A DNA stretch of 35,259 nucleotides, from positions 1 to 35,259 of the IMG/VR virus record IMGVR_UViG_3300019776_001126. One strand, given 5' to 3'. The notes beneath the pieces are model-generated. The model did no database searches, had not been told where the DNA came from, and was given only the letters and a program-made list of their open reading frames with translations. The position numbers were made by a program, and so were the translations under genes. The first letter of the stretch is position 1. Each line of letters starts with the position of its first letter. This document shows, one piece after another, positions 22,667 to 29,089 of the stretch. Origin of the DNA: a virus.

Positions 22667-22687
22667 GTTTAATTTTTATTAGGTTTT

Positions 22688-22695
22688 CAAATATA
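22688..22695 (-). promoter_or_regulatory. Bacteroidota -7 box (TATATTTG) for the 83-aa gene
   Basis: On the minus strand the sequence reads TATATTTG, a perfect TAnnTTTG. No good -33 TTG is found 19-21 bases upstream; the nearest TTG is 27 bases away. Transcription would start within about 20 bases of the start codon at 22666. Confidence 0.45.
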
Positions 22696-22759
22696 CATTT
22701 TTTTGATAATGCAGTATAAGCGCAACTGAAGTATGCTCCTATACGAACGTCATAGTCAA

Positions 22760-23050
22760 TTATAAACTGACCTTCACATCAAATCCAAACTCCTGCAAAT
22801 CGTGTTTGTCTTTTTCCCATTTTTCTGTAACTTCTTTTTGAAGTTTTGACCACTTTTCTTTTTTGAAAGCTATCTCACTTGCGTAACTTTCATAAGGAAT
22901 ATTTTCTTTAAAAATCTTAGTTGAACCATCCATAAACTTGATGACAAAACCAGCTTCACGATTAAGAAACATTTTCTTTTCCTTTTCTATTTCCCAGATA
23001 GCTGTAATTTCTTTGGTGTCTATTTTTTCACCTAAAACGATTATTTCCAT
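22760..23050 (-). CDS. Hypothetical protein of a possible inserted cassette, 96 aa
   Basis: Protein of 96 residues, charged and Lys/Glu rich (WEIEKEKKMFLNREAG, KEKWSKLQKEVTEKWEKDKH), starting with a short beta hairpin (MEIIVLGEKIDTKEITAIWE). No family recognised; no membrane segment. It is flanked on both sides by intergenic blocks (22681-22759 and 23051-23194) that look unlike the otherwise gap-free phage operon and resemble recurrent Bacteroidota intergenic sequence, so it may be a cargo gene. Its product is probably not part of the phage's core functions. Confidence 0.6.
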   Translation of the reverse strand: MEIIVLGEKIDTKEITAIWEIEKEKKMFLNREAGFVIKFMDGSTKIFKENIPYESYASEIAFKKEKWSKLQKEVTEKWEKDKHDLQEFGFDVKVSL

Positions 23051-23194
23051 TTCGATTAAAATAACTGGCTATAACACGTGTTTTGCAATATGGCGGGTAA
23101 AGTGCAAAATTCAGCGTTACTGCCTTGATTAAACATTAGTTGTAAATTGAAAGTGTAGTGCCTTGAAACCACCACATCGCAAAGCACCTCAACG
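23051..23194. other. 144-bp non-coding block with Bacteroidota intergenic-repeat character
   Basis: Within an operon where genes otherwise nearly touch, this block has no reading frame and contains, read on the minus strand, AACGTTGAGGTGCTTTGC near its start and CCCGCCATATTGCAAAAC followed by ACGTGTTATAGCC near its end. From memory such CCGCC-ATATTGC-ACGTGTTA strings recur between unrelated small genes in many Bacteroidota genomes. It may be a recombination remnant of a mobile cassette. No -7 box is visible. Confidence 0.4.
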
Positions 23195-23452
23195 TTATTC
23201 AAAACGAATTGTTAACCCTTTTCCAACGCTTGAACAAAAGCATCCTTCAACACTTTTGCCAAATTTATCTTTGGCTTTAAAACCTGTAGAGAAGTTATCA
23301 TCTTTCCCACAACAAAAAGCATTGTAACCAGTGTTGACCACTTGTGTATATCCTTGTGATTCTAATTGTTCTTTTCCAGTTCTAAAATCATTGTCACTGG
23401 TGCATGCTGCTAATAATGCAGCTGTAAATACTACTAAAATTGTTTTTTTCAT
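23195..23452 (-). CDS. Small Cys-rich lipoprotein, phage-moron type
   Basis: Protein of 85 residues with lipoprotein signal MKKTILVVFTAALLAAC; lipid Cys at residue 17. The mature part (SQGYTQVVNTGYNAFCCGKD, FSTGFKAKDKFGKSVEG, CFCSSVGKGLTIRF) has the pattern QGYT-TGY-C-D-F-TGFKA-G-V-G-CS-KG-TIRF that I recall from small lipoproteins in proteobacterial phages; this is from memory. Four further Cys suggest disulfides in the periplasm. Likely a cell-envelope moron, possibly affecting superinfection. It sits next to the possible cassette. Confidence 0.7.
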   Translation of the reverse strand: MKKTILVVFTAALLAACTSDNDFRTGKEQLESQGYTQVVNTGYNAFCCGKDDNFSTGFKAKDKFGKSVEGCFCSSVGKGLTIRFE

Positions 23453-23456
23453 GTTA

Positions 23457-23708
23457 TCACGAATTAAGTTGGTTTTGTTTAATGGATCCTAACAATGGTG
23501 AATCTGTATTGAAAGAATCAGTTGCTTTCAGGAAGTCAATTTCGACTTTTGCCGATGCAATCAATGAGTTTGATACATTAACAATTGCTTTCGACCGTTC
23601 GACCTCACGATCTCGTGAGATAGGGTTTTTCATTGCTTCATCGTCGCCCAATCGTTCTAATTGAGCAAATAGGTGATCACGTAGATCATTCATCTTGTTT
23701 CTCGCCAT
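23457..23708 (-). CDS. Small conserved early protein, 83 aa
   Basis: Protein of 83 residues from ATG at 23708, in MARNKMNDLRDHLFAQLERL. The C-terminal half contains a helix ending ISRDREVERSKAIVNVSNSL, then IASAKVEIDFLKAT. I recall similar proteins (MNDLRDHLFxxLE..., then AxxIxxxAKVExDxxK) in Bacteroidota Mu-like phages, always near the HNH/MazG genes, without a known function. An earlier TTG at 23714 is possible. It overlaps the HNH gene by 23 bases. Confidence 0.65.
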   Translation of the reverse strand: MARNKMNDLRDHLFAQLERLGDDEAMKNPISRDREVERSKAIVNVSNSLIASAKVEIDFLKATDSFNTDSPLLGSIKQNQLNS

Positions 23709-24285
23709 ATTCAATCGTTTTTCTGTTTAATTTGCTTGTTAATCTAATTAATTCTCTAATCTCAGGAGGGTAATTCATTATTGAGTTTCTGAGCATGTTT
23801 TCTCTCTTATTCACAATATGTAGATTTGATGGATTCACATTCAATCGGTTTTTATCCTTGAATTGTATGTTATATCCTTTTGGTATTTCACCATTCAGCT
23901 GCTCCCAAACCATGCGATGCACAAACTGCCATTTATTCGGTTCTGCTACTTTCTGAACTACATAACCAAGAGAGTTGACCAACACGGTTCCAACGGCAAC
24001 ATGATTGTGTGGCTTATTGCCTTTTTTGAAAAACGTGTGTCGGTATTTGTCTTTATCTGATTCAGATAATTTCTTGCCTTTGTTGTGTGGAATGTTACCT
24101 TTCACTCGTTGACCAATTGCACAATTTCGCAAGCGAACATCTTCAGGAAGCTTGATTCCTAGTTTAGTGATTCGATTCTTTACACATGATCTTGATACTC
24201 CCAAATGAATCCCAATTGCAGCAGCTGTCATTTCACCATAATTTGCACGGATGAAATCCTCCTCATCTTTGGTCCAGGTTCTCAT
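23686..24285 (-). CDS. HNH endonuclease with N-terminal HTH
   Basis: Protein of 199 residues from ATG at 24285, directly after the MazG stop. Residues 1-45 form a SANT/Myb or GcrA-like HTH (TWTKDEEDFIRANYGEMTAA, IHLGVSRSCVKNRITKLGI). After a linker with FFKKGNKPHNHVAVGTVLV, the HNH nuclease core is HRMVWEQLNGEIPKGYNIQF, then DKNRLNVNPSNLHIVNK, the pattern with the first H and the N-NL-V residues. HNH nucleases of phages can be homing endonucleases or DNA nickases; a link to packaging is also known for HNH genes beside terminase, but this one is in the early region. Homing is the most probable role. Confidence 0.85.
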   Translation of the reverse strand: MRTWTKDEEDFIRANYGEMTAAAIGIHLGVSRSCVKNRITKLGIKLPEDVRLRNCAIGQRVKGNIPHNKGKKLSESDKDKYRHTFFKKGNKPHNHVAVGTVLVNSLGYVVQKVAEPNKWQFVHRMVWEQLNGEIPKGYNIQFKDKNRLNVNPSNLHIVNKRENMLRNSIMNYPPEIRELIRLTSKLNRKTIEYGEKQDE

Positions 24286-24286
24286 G

Positions 24287-24583
24287 TTAGTTGGTTTTTT
24301 CGATTCTAAGGCGTTCTGATAATCTCTTAATCTTAAAACTCTTGTATTGATCAACTTGAAATTGACCGTTTAAAGCCAATGTGATTTGTTCTACCATGAT
24401 CACAACATCTGCCAGTTCTTCAAATAGATTCGCTTCAGCTTCAGATCCATTTCTTCTATATTTACTAACTGCGACAATTAATTCAGCGCACTCCTCTTGT
24501 AGGATATCCAATTGAGCATCTAAACCATAGATATCAATAGCTTTAAGATATACCTTTTCACGTTCTGTTTTTTCATGTTCCAT
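24287..24583 (-). CDS. MazG-like nucleotide pyrophosphohydrolase
   Basis: Protein of 98 residues from ATG at 24583 (the upstream gene ends at 24585). Metal-binding residues of the all-alpha NTP-PPase superfamily are present: EECAEL (E31, E34) and EELADVVIM (E56, D59), that is ExxE, then ExxD. Phage MazG proteins hydrolyse dNTPs or (p)ppGpp and may keep the cell in a productive state; the substrate here is unknown. Length matches the minimal MazG domain. It sits among early small genes with HNH downstream. Confidence 0.85.
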   Translation of the reverse strand: MEHEKTEREKVYLKAIDIYGLDAQLDILQEECAELIVAVSKYRRNGSEAEANLFEELADVVIMVEQITLALNGQFQVDQYKSFKIKRLSERLRIEKTN

Positions 24584-24584
24584 A

Positions 24585-24851
24585 TTACTTATATTGATCA
24601 AAGTGCATACTAACTTGTGTCATCAAGTTCTCCATAACATAGATGGCTTCCATTTCATCATCGATGGCTCCAAGATCATCTCTAAGCATCACGAGCATTA
24701 TTCCACATGCTGCCAAAAATGAATCCTTCATCAATTTGTTTTGAATGGGATGCATGGCGCTTTGTTTCAATCCTACTCGTTGGAGATATAAATCATACTG
24801 TACCTCCAAGTTGAATTTCTCATTGAATTCTGCAATTCTGTTTTCGTTCAT
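24585..24851 (-). CDS. Small early protein, 88 aa
   Basis: Protein of 88 residues: EFNEKFNLEVQYDLYLQRV, then MKDSFLAACGIMLVMLRDDL and AIYVMENLMTQVSMHF. It is mostly helical. I recall this pattern (VQYxLYLQRV, FxxACGxMLxxLRDxxG, ENMxxQV) as an uncharacterised protein shared by Bacteroidota Mu-like phages. Probably a small early regulator or dimer. Its start has the ACTCAACTATATG leader shared with the gene at 27468. Confidence 0.65.
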   Translation of the reverse strand: MNENRIAEFNEKFNLEVQYDLYLQRVGLKQSAMHPIQNKLMKDSFLAACGIMLVMLRDDLGAIDDEMEAIYVMENLMTQVSMHFDQYK

Positions 24852-24861
24852 ATAGTTGAGT

Positions 24862-25104
24862 TTAAAATTTCACTTTACCACATTCATCACACTTTGTATA
24901 GCTGCTATCAAATTGAATGGCTGATGAGTTGGGACATGAGCAGAAACGATCTTCATTGTTATCTGCTGTTGATAGGAATAGATCTACTGATCGTTCCAAG
25001 CGCATACTTTCGTTGAGCGCTTCTTTTGAACGTGTTCTGAAGTACGTTTTTTGAGCCGTGCGCATCTGACGCACCAACTCCGTTAGTTGGATGTTTGTAT
25101 TCAT
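24862..25104 (-). CDS. Small zinc-ribbon protein, 80 aa
   Basis: Protein of 80 residues: an N-terminal helical part with RTAQKTYFRTRSKEALNESM and LERSVDLFLST, then CSCPNSS and a C-terminal CDECG. The Cys pairs CxC and CxxC look like a zinc ribbon. The helix with YFRTRSKEALNES resembles small phage DNA-binding proteins. No more exact family. Could be a late-gene regulator candidate, but this is not shown. Confidence 0.6.
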   Translation of the reverse strand: MNTNIQLTELVRQMRTAQKTYFRTRSKEALNESMRLERSVDLFLSTADNNEDRFCSCPNSSAIQFDSSYTKCDECGKVKF

Positions 25105-25105
25105 T

Positions 25106-25312
25106 TTAATTGTTGTTTACGAAATAAATTAGATCACTGATCAGTTGAATAAAGGTTGCAGCGGCTACTGCTCCGAGTAATGGATATTGCTTTAAGAAAA
25201 CAAAGCAGAGAATTAGAATGATCACTTTTACAATCATGATCGATATCAGTTTCTCTTGATCTGAAATGGAGTCGAGATACTCCAGGAACTTCGTTGTGTT
25301 GTTTTTTTTCAT
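25106..25312 (-). CDS. Small two-span membrane protein, 68 aa
   Basis: Protein of 68 residues with two hydrophobic helices (about 22-40, LISIMIVKVIILILCFVFL; 45-64, LLGAVAAATFIQLISDLIYF) separated by KQYP. Early location and size suggest superinfection exclusion or modification of the membrane, but no function can be assigned. The leader is ACTCAACTAATG. Confidence 0.6.
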   Translation of the reverse strand: MKKNNTTKFLEYLDSISDQEKLISIMIVKVIILILCFVFLKQYPLLGAVAAATFIQLISDLIYFVNNN

Positions 25313-25330
25313 TAGTTGAGTGTTGTACTG

Positions 25331-25540
25331 TTAATATTTGGTTCGGTTGTATATGATATCTTCAATGGTTACTTCAGATAAGAAGAATTGATCTGCGAGC
25401 ATGGTCATTTTCACATCTTCTGAATAGACACGAACGCCTTTGTATTTCTTATCAGAAAGCTTAGTATAAGCCTTTTTAATTGCTTCATTTCGTCTCTTTA
25501 GTCGTTCAACTCGCTGTTCTTGCTTATTTAATTCTCCCAT
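25331..25540 (-). CDS. Small basic early protein, 69 aa
   Basis: Protein of 69 residues: an N-terminal charged coil (ELNKQEQRVERLKRRNEAIK) then VYSEDVKMTMLADQFFLSEV and TIEDIIYNRTKY. The second part resembles a short helix-turn-helix (LADQFFLSEVTIEDII), as in small regulators of Bacteroidota phages. It overlaps the preceding gene by 13 bases. A transcription regulator is possible. Confidence 0.6.
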   Translation of the reverse strand: MGELNKQEQRVERLKRRNEAIKKAYTKLSDKKYKGVRVYSEDVKMTMLADQFFLSEVTIEDIIYNRTKY

Positions 25541-25947
25541 ATTCGTTGCGATAAGTAGGTTTCAGGATATTTTTTATTTATGCCAGGATTCTGTATTAAA
25601 AACTGCTCATACTTTTGAATGTATTTGTACGCCAGCATTCTGTCTTTATCGTTGAGTAATTCCCACAGCTTTTCTGCTCGTGGCTTCTTTCCAAACTTAT
25701 TATTGTAGCGATTCCAAAATGATTCAAATGATAGATCTTGTTCAACTTCGCTTACTTTCACGTTAGCAGCTTTTTTATATGCTTCTAATCGAACTAAATC
25801 GTATGGCAGTTTCTCAAATAGGAACCGTTTGGCCTCTGCGGTCATTACTCCATACTCAAGTAGTAATGAAATCAACCTACCTGTATCATCATATTCAACA
25901 ATACAACAGGCTTGAAAGCGTGTGAATTCTATGTGATACTTAGACAT
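25528..25947 (-). CDS. Early protein with replication-like helical C-terminus, 139 aa
   Basis: Protein of 139 residues. The N-terminal half (FTRFQACCIVEYDDTGRLI, LEYGVMTAEAKRFLFEKL) may be an alpha/beta fold. The C-terminal 60 residues (FESFWNRYNNKFGKKPRAEK, LWELLNDKDRMLAYKYIQKY, YPETYLSQRIWEN) match the tail of phage replisome organisers and DnaD-like proteins, where FWxxYxxKxGK...W..L....R....I..Y......YP.TYLx...W is frequent. So this is a protein contacting host replication machinery, as needed for replicative transposition; inferred. Confidence 0.6.
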   Translation of the reverse strand: MSKYHIEFTRFQACCIVEYDDTGRLISLLLEYGVMTAEAKRFLFEKLPYDLVRLEAYKKAANVKVSEVEQDLSFESFWNRYNNKFGKKPRAEKLWELLNDKDRMLAYKYIQKYEQFLIQNPGINKKYPETYLSQRIWEN

Positions 25948-26237
25948 TCTTGATTGATTTGAGTTGTGATTGTTGTTAAGACTGCTCTATCGTATGGATC
26001 TGCTGGAAACAACTGAGGCAAAACATAGTTAAGTGCCAGCGCTGTTTGTTCATCTAATTTCACTGAACGCAGCTCCATGCCTTTATCAATTGATTTCTTC
26101 ATTAACGAAACTGCAAATTGTCGAAGGATAACGCCACAAATACGTGATTCAAAATGCGTATTGAATGATGCTATTTCAGCATGCTCTAAGGTTCTCAGAA
26201 GAACTATTAGTTCCTCGTATTTAAGTTTGATTTTCAT
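25929..26237 (-). CDS. Hypothetical early protein, 102 aa
   Basis: Protein of 102 residues, helical, beginning MKIKLKYEELIVLLRTLEHA, with SRICGVILRQFAVSLMKKS and ALALNYVLPQLFPADPYDRA. No recognised family, no membrane segment. It overlaps both neighbours (ATGA with the gp16-like gene; 19 bases with the next), so is probably cotranslated with them. Confidence 0.55.
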   Translation of the reverse strand: MKIKLKYEELIVLLRTLEHAEIASFNTHFESRICGVILRQFAVSLMKKSIDKGMELRSVKLDEQTALALNYVLPQLFPADPYDRAVLTTITTQINQECLSIT

Positions 26238-26647
26238 AGTTGGATATCGTGGATGAATGTATTATATGCTTCTTGTGCTTGGCTAACAAGCTTGGTTAAA
26301 TCGGCTCCATGGTAATGGTTCAATTCAACATGTTTATGTCCGTATTGAACACACCATTGATTGATTCGCTGCATATCAGATTTTAATTCTGCAGTAACGT
26401 ATCCCATTTGAGCAAACAAGGCAATTACCTTGCGACGTTGTTTCAGTTCGCGATCTGTTGAAATTTGTTCTTTCTTCAATGATTGGTTCATGAATACAAT
26501 GAACTCGCGATATTCTGACGGAGTTAAGTTGCTCAAACTTGTTTTGGATCCATCTGTGAAAATAGAGATCCATTCGGAGCGATCAAGTTGAACACCGATG
26601 CGTTTCATCTTTTTCTCAATTGCGAAATATGTAGAGAAGTTTGCCAT
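26234..26647 (-). CDS. Phage gp16-like protein (DUF1018-like)
   Basis: Protein of 137 residues from ATG at 26647, which follows the upstream stop at 26649; a longer frame reaching 26731 would overlap a membrane protein. The C-terminal part (RRKVIALFAQMGYVTAELKS, DMQRINQWCVQYGHKHVELN, LTKLVSQAQEAYNTFIHDI) is close to the DUF1018/Mu gp16 C-terminus with its R-I-W-C--YG and L-KLV-Q-E pattern. Mu gp16 is a non-essential early protein of unknown role. Here it is in the early region just as in Mu. Confidence 0.72.
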   Translation of the reverse strand: MANFSTYFAIEKKMKRIGVQLDRSEWISIFTDGSKTSLSNLTPSEYREFIVFMNQSLKKEQISTDRELKQRRKVIALFAQMGYVTAELKSDMQRINQWCVQYGHKHVELNHYHGADLTKLVSQAQEAYNTFIHDIQL

Positions 26648-26648
26648 G

Positions 26649-26876
26649 TTACTTTTTAGTGATGAATCTGAAAATGTTAAAAATGAAATGAAGGAATCCG
26701 TACAGAACGACCAGGATAAAAATTGCTCCAATGGTTAGGAACCAAGGAAAGAACACATACAATGTGTGTAGTTCAGGCATTAATAACACTTTGAAAAGTG
26801 CGATTGTCATGCTGCTTATCGTTAAAACGATTAGAAGCGTGTTGACTAATTTGTTGTGTTTTGTTTCTGAGTTCAT
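26649..26876 (-). CDS. Small two-span membrane protein, 75 aa
   Basis: Protein of 75 residues with two membrane helices (about 10-32, VNTLLIVLTISSMTIALFKV; 41-66, VFFPWFLTIGAIFILVVLYG) and a basic C-terminus (FRFITKK). It lies next to the tRNA-like gene and upstream of the gp16-like gene. Function unknown; early membrane proteins in temperate phages often exclude superinfecting phages. Confidence 0.6.
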   Translation of the reverse strand: MNSETKHNKLVNTLLIVLTISSMTIALFKVLLMPELHTLYVFFPWFLTIGAIFILVVLYGFLHFIFNIFRFITKK

Positions 26877-26889
26877 TGTTTGTTGATTT

Positions 26890-26972
26890 TGGGGTGGTAA
26901 GAGGGATTCGAACCCTCACATCTTTTCAGAACACATATATAATGCGCGTGCTCACCATTGCACCGTTACCAC
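26890..26972 (-). tRNA. Class II tRNA-like gene, apparent anticodon AUA
   Basis: An 83-nt cloverleaf with encoded CCA reads on the minus strand: acceptor GTGGTAA/TTACCAC (7 bp perfect), D stem GTGC/GCAC with loop AATGGTGA (GG present), anticodon stem GCGCA/TGTGT with two wobble pairs and loop TTATATA, 13-nt variable arm with TCT-GAAA-AGA stem, T stem GAGGG/CCCTC with loop TTCGAAT, discriminator C and CCA. The long variable arm fits Tyr, Ser or Leu class tRNAs. Apparent anticodon AUA would read Tyr UAU; A34 is abnormal, and bases 8-9 are CG rather than U/purine, so it may be degenerate or specialised. A G at -1 opposite C73 recalls tRNA-His. It lies between two early genes in the same strand. 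Confidence 0.7.
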
Positions 26973-26985
26973 CTGTTAACTTGTT

Positions 26986-27468
26986 TTATTCTTCCACTGG
27001 TTCCATTGATCTGTACTCTGTAGAATCAAAATCAGTCCAAGGGAAAATCTCAATGATTGGAGATTCAGAGATTGTTGGAACTTTGAAGTCAATCATTAAA
27101 GTGGAAAGGCTTTCTTTGATGCGGTCATAAGCATCTTTAACACTATGAGCCGACACAAGGAAGTTTTGCGTGACTTTTTTCGCTTTCACTTCATCTGAAT
27201 TCATTCCAGCAGCTTCACTTTCGTAAGTGATTTTCACTTTATACCAAACATCTGCATCATCGTAAGCAAAAATGTCGTGGATTTCAGTTCTTGTTACTCC
27301 AACAACATTAAATTCACCTTTGATAACACTACCTAATTCTTCATAGATGCGTGCCTCAGCATCTGTAAAAGTCATTGCAGCCAATAAATAAGGCTCAGTG
27401 ACACGCTTAAAAGTTCCGTTATCCAATTGCTTGGTATATCTCACTTTTACTGTAAACCAATTGTTCAT
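26986..27468 (-). CDS. DUF4494 family protein
   Basis: Protein of 160 residues. I recognise the DUF4494 pattern of Bacteroidota phages: NNWFTVKVRYTKQLDNGTFK, VTEPYLLAAMTFTDAEARIY, VWYKVKITYESEA, QNFLVSAHSVKDAYDRIKES and ending IIEIFPW. Two repeated beta-alpha units, each with a YLL/FLV and a (T)DAExR/DAYxR helix, are visible. Function of the family is unknown; it is usually in early or nucleotide-related clusters. The leader ACTCAACTATATG is shared with the gene at 24851. Confidence 0.82.
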   Translation of the reverse strand: MNNWFTVKVRYTKQLDNGTFKRVTEPYLLAAMTFTDAEARIYEELGSVIKGEFNVVGVTRTEIHDIFAYDDADVWYKVKITYESEAAGMNSDEVKAKKVTQNFLVSAHSVKDAYDRIKESLSTLMIDFKVPTISESPIIEIFPWTDFDSTEYRSMEPVEE

Positions 27469-27485
27469 ATAGTTGAGTTTAAAAA

Positions 27486-27743
27486 TTACTTTTTCTGTCT
27501 TGCCGAAATCACTGAGATAGACACATTCTTATTCGCTAAAAATGCTGCGTGATCTCGTGAACGAGCCTTCAAAATGACATCGAACTTTCGAAGTGGTTTT
27601 CCTTCGTATTCCATTGCCATTTGTACTGTATAAGGTCGCATCCCTGCTTTTGCGATTCGAGTTCCAACGCCTGGGCGTTCAAGTTTAAGCGCTGGAATCT
27701 CATCGGCTTTTTTTTTGCGTTTGAACAAATCAAAGAATCCCAT
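27486..27743 (-). CDS. Hypothetical early protein, 85 aa
   Basis: Protein of 85 residues, beginning MGFFDLFKRKKKADEIPALK. The first 14 residues resemble a membrane-touching amphipathic helix with a basic cluster; then TRIAKAGMRPYTVQMAMEYE and EGKPLRKFDVILKARSRDHA. The rest looks like a small beta-alpha unit similar in spirit to the neighbour DUF4494 (Y-VQ-AMEYEG, SRDHAAFLANK). No family recognised. Confidence 0.55.
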   Translation of the reverse strand: MGFFDLFKRKKKADEIPALKLERPGVGTRIAKAGMRPYTVQMAMEYEGKPLRKFDVILKARSRDHAAFLANKNVSISVISARQKK

Positions 27744-27746
27744 TGC

Positions 27747-28394
27747 TTAAAGGTTTGAGAAGTTAATACTGATTGCTTTGAACTTGCCTTCCTTGTCCTT
27801 TTTGTAGAACTGGTACCCAAATTTTTTGAAGTCAATTGAATACCCCTCTTTGATCAGGCGTAATCCCTCTCTCCATTTTTCACCATCGAACTCTGATTCG
27901 TGTTTGATGAACTGCATCACTTTTGAGTATTCCAACTCACCAGCTTCGTTTTTAGAAATCAAGCCCATCAACAAATTGAAGATTCCTGGTTTAGCAGATG
28001 CTGCTCCCTCTTCCATTAAAAACTCTTGAATCAACTCAACTCCTTTGTGAGCCGTTTCATCCCATTTCGGATCCGTATCACGAGATCGTGTGATCTTGAA
28101 GTTTCCGTCTTTTGAAATAATGGAGAATCCACCTTTCGACTTTGCTGGAACCAATCCAAACTCGTCAAGTTCTGAATGTTGTGCTTCCATCATGATTGCC
28201 AATTCTTCTTTGAAGTCAGACATCATCTTTTCAATCTTAACGACTCCTTTGATGGCTTTTTGAATGCGTGATTCACGGTTTTTTTCATACGCTGCACGCT
28301 TCTTGTTTTGTACTTTGCGCTCGGCTCTTTGTTCAGCAGCTAACTGATCCATCAGTTGTTTGCGCTCTGCTTCTGTTAAATTTTTGATATTCAT
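27747..28394 (-). CDS. DUF3164 family protein of Mu-like phages
   Basis: Protein of 215 residues. The middle part has the DUF3164 signature GGFSIISKDGNFKITRSRD, then KWDETAHKGVELIQEFL. The N-terminal 80 residues are a strongly charged coiled coil (EAERKQLMDQLAAEQRAERK). DUF3164 proteins are typical of early regions of Mu-like phages (position of Mu's semi-essential early genes); function unknown. The gene has an ATGA overlap with a possible 28-aa gene just upstream. Confidence 0.82.
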   Translation of the reverse strand: MNIKNLTEAERKQLMDQLAAEQRAERKVQNKKRAAYEKNRESRIQKAIKGVVKIEKMMSDFKEELAIMMEAQHSELDEFGLVPAKSKGGFSIISKDGNFKITRSRDTDPKWDETAHKGVELIQEFLMEEGAASAKPGIFNLLMGLISKNEAGELEYSKVMQFIKHESEFDGEKWREGLRLIKEGYSIDFKKFGYQFYKKDKEGKFKAISINFSNL

Positions 28395-28477
28395 CTTTTA
28401 CTGATTTTAAAAGGGTTTAAGGTTTTAAGCCATTCTTTCAGGCATTCTGCGTTTTGTCTTGTTTTGTTCTTGCTCAT
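28391..28477 (-). CDS. Possible 28-aa micro-gene
   Basis: A 28-codon frame beginning MSKNKTRQNAECLKEWLKTL fills the only gap between two early genes. It starts in a TAATAATG context two bases after the previous stop and ends with a stop overlapping the ATG of the DUF3164 gene (ATGA), the same coupling as elsewhere in this operon. The product is basic and amphipathic. Coding status is uncertain because of its length; the coupling at both ends is the evidence. Confidence 0.4.
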   Translation of the reverse strand: MSKNKTRQNAECLKEWLKTLNPFKISKR

Positions 28478-28479
28478 TA

Positions 28480-28701
28480 TTAATTTATTGGTTGATAAAT
28501 GACTATTGTGTCGGCGATTCCCATTGGTTTCCAAGTGCCGTTTCGTTGCTGTCTTACCACTTCCATTTGAACTGAAAGGTCGTTTCGCTCAGAAACTACT
28601 TTTGAAAAATCTGCGTGGCGTGTATTCGATTTCATCCACTCAGTTAATTGCTCGTATTTCTCCTTGAGAACATTAAGCTGCTTTACATGATCTTGTGCCA
28701 T
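28480..28701 (-). CDS. Hypothetical early protein, 73 aa
   Basis: Protein of 73 residues: a coiled-coil start (VKQLNVLKEKYEQLTEWMKS) then NDLSVQMEVVRQQRNGTWKP. It overlaps the upstream gene by 29 bases. No family recognised. Possibly an adaptor or small regulator of the replication cluster. Confidence 0.55.
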   Translation of the reverse strand: MAQDHVKQLNVLKEKYEQLTEWMKSNTRHADFSKVVSERNDLSVQMEVVRQQRNGTWKPMGIADTIVIYQPIN

Positions 28702-29083
28702 ATCTTTTATAAGCGTTTAAATAACTATCAAATGCCTTTTGAATGTGGATTGAATGCACACAGAAGAATCCCATATCGTTCTGAAATAATCCATTCAAGA
28801 CCTTAATATTCATGTTGGAAACATGTCTAAGTGTTGCTGCTCTTGAAAGGAATGATTTTGCTGAAACATGGTATTGAAGCACGTACCAATTCCAAAACAA
28901 CTTGTTGCGTGAATGAAGCACGTATTCATCAGATCCTTTTGGATATACTCTTTCAATGAAAATCATTCCCATATCGAAGAGCATCGTATTATACTCCAAT
29001 TCTGAAAGGTTTAATTTTGCTTTGATTGTTTCTTTTACGAGAATCATTTCTCCTGAAACATGTGATAGTTGAGTTTTTTTCAT
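28673..29083 (-). CDS. Hypothetical early protein, 136 aa
   Basis: Protein of 136 residues directly after the P-loop ATPase gene. Sequence is helical and aromatic (LSELEYNTMLFDMGMIFIER, RNKLFWNWYVLQYHVSAKSF, HIQKAFDSYLNAYKRYG). The LFWNWYVLQ and SKxF pattern is seen in uncharacterised Bacteroidota phage proteins; I assign no function. Position within the transposition cluster suggests a role with the ATPases. Confidence 0.6.
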   Translation of the reverse strand: MKKTQLSHVSGEMILVKETIKAKLNLSELEYNTMLFDMGMIFIERVYPKGSDEYVLHSRNKLFWNWYVLQYHVSAKSFLSRAATLRHVSNMNIKVLNGLFQNDMGFFCVHSIHIQKAFDSYLNAYKRYGTRSCKAA

Positions 29084-29089
29084 TTTCTG

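Noticed and set aside
23051-23194. Integron attC site
   Set aside because: The core GTTRRRY/RYYYAAC pair is not found in proper inverted arrangement, and no integrase is present; only the looser cassette idea is kept.
26890-26972. Calling the tRNA-like gene tRNA-His because of the G(-1):C73 pair and CCACCCCA end
   Set aside because: The anticodon loop does not contain GTG at positions 34-36, and the variable arm is of class II type.
27569-27835. 88-codon minus-strand frame overlapping two early genes
   Set aside because: Overlaps two better-supported frames with proper starts and spacing; composition looks like a shadow.
22046-28701. Mor/C-type late activator
   Set aside because: Several small HTH-like or zinc-ribbon proteins exist, but none shows a convincing Mor/C pattern, so none is named as the activator.
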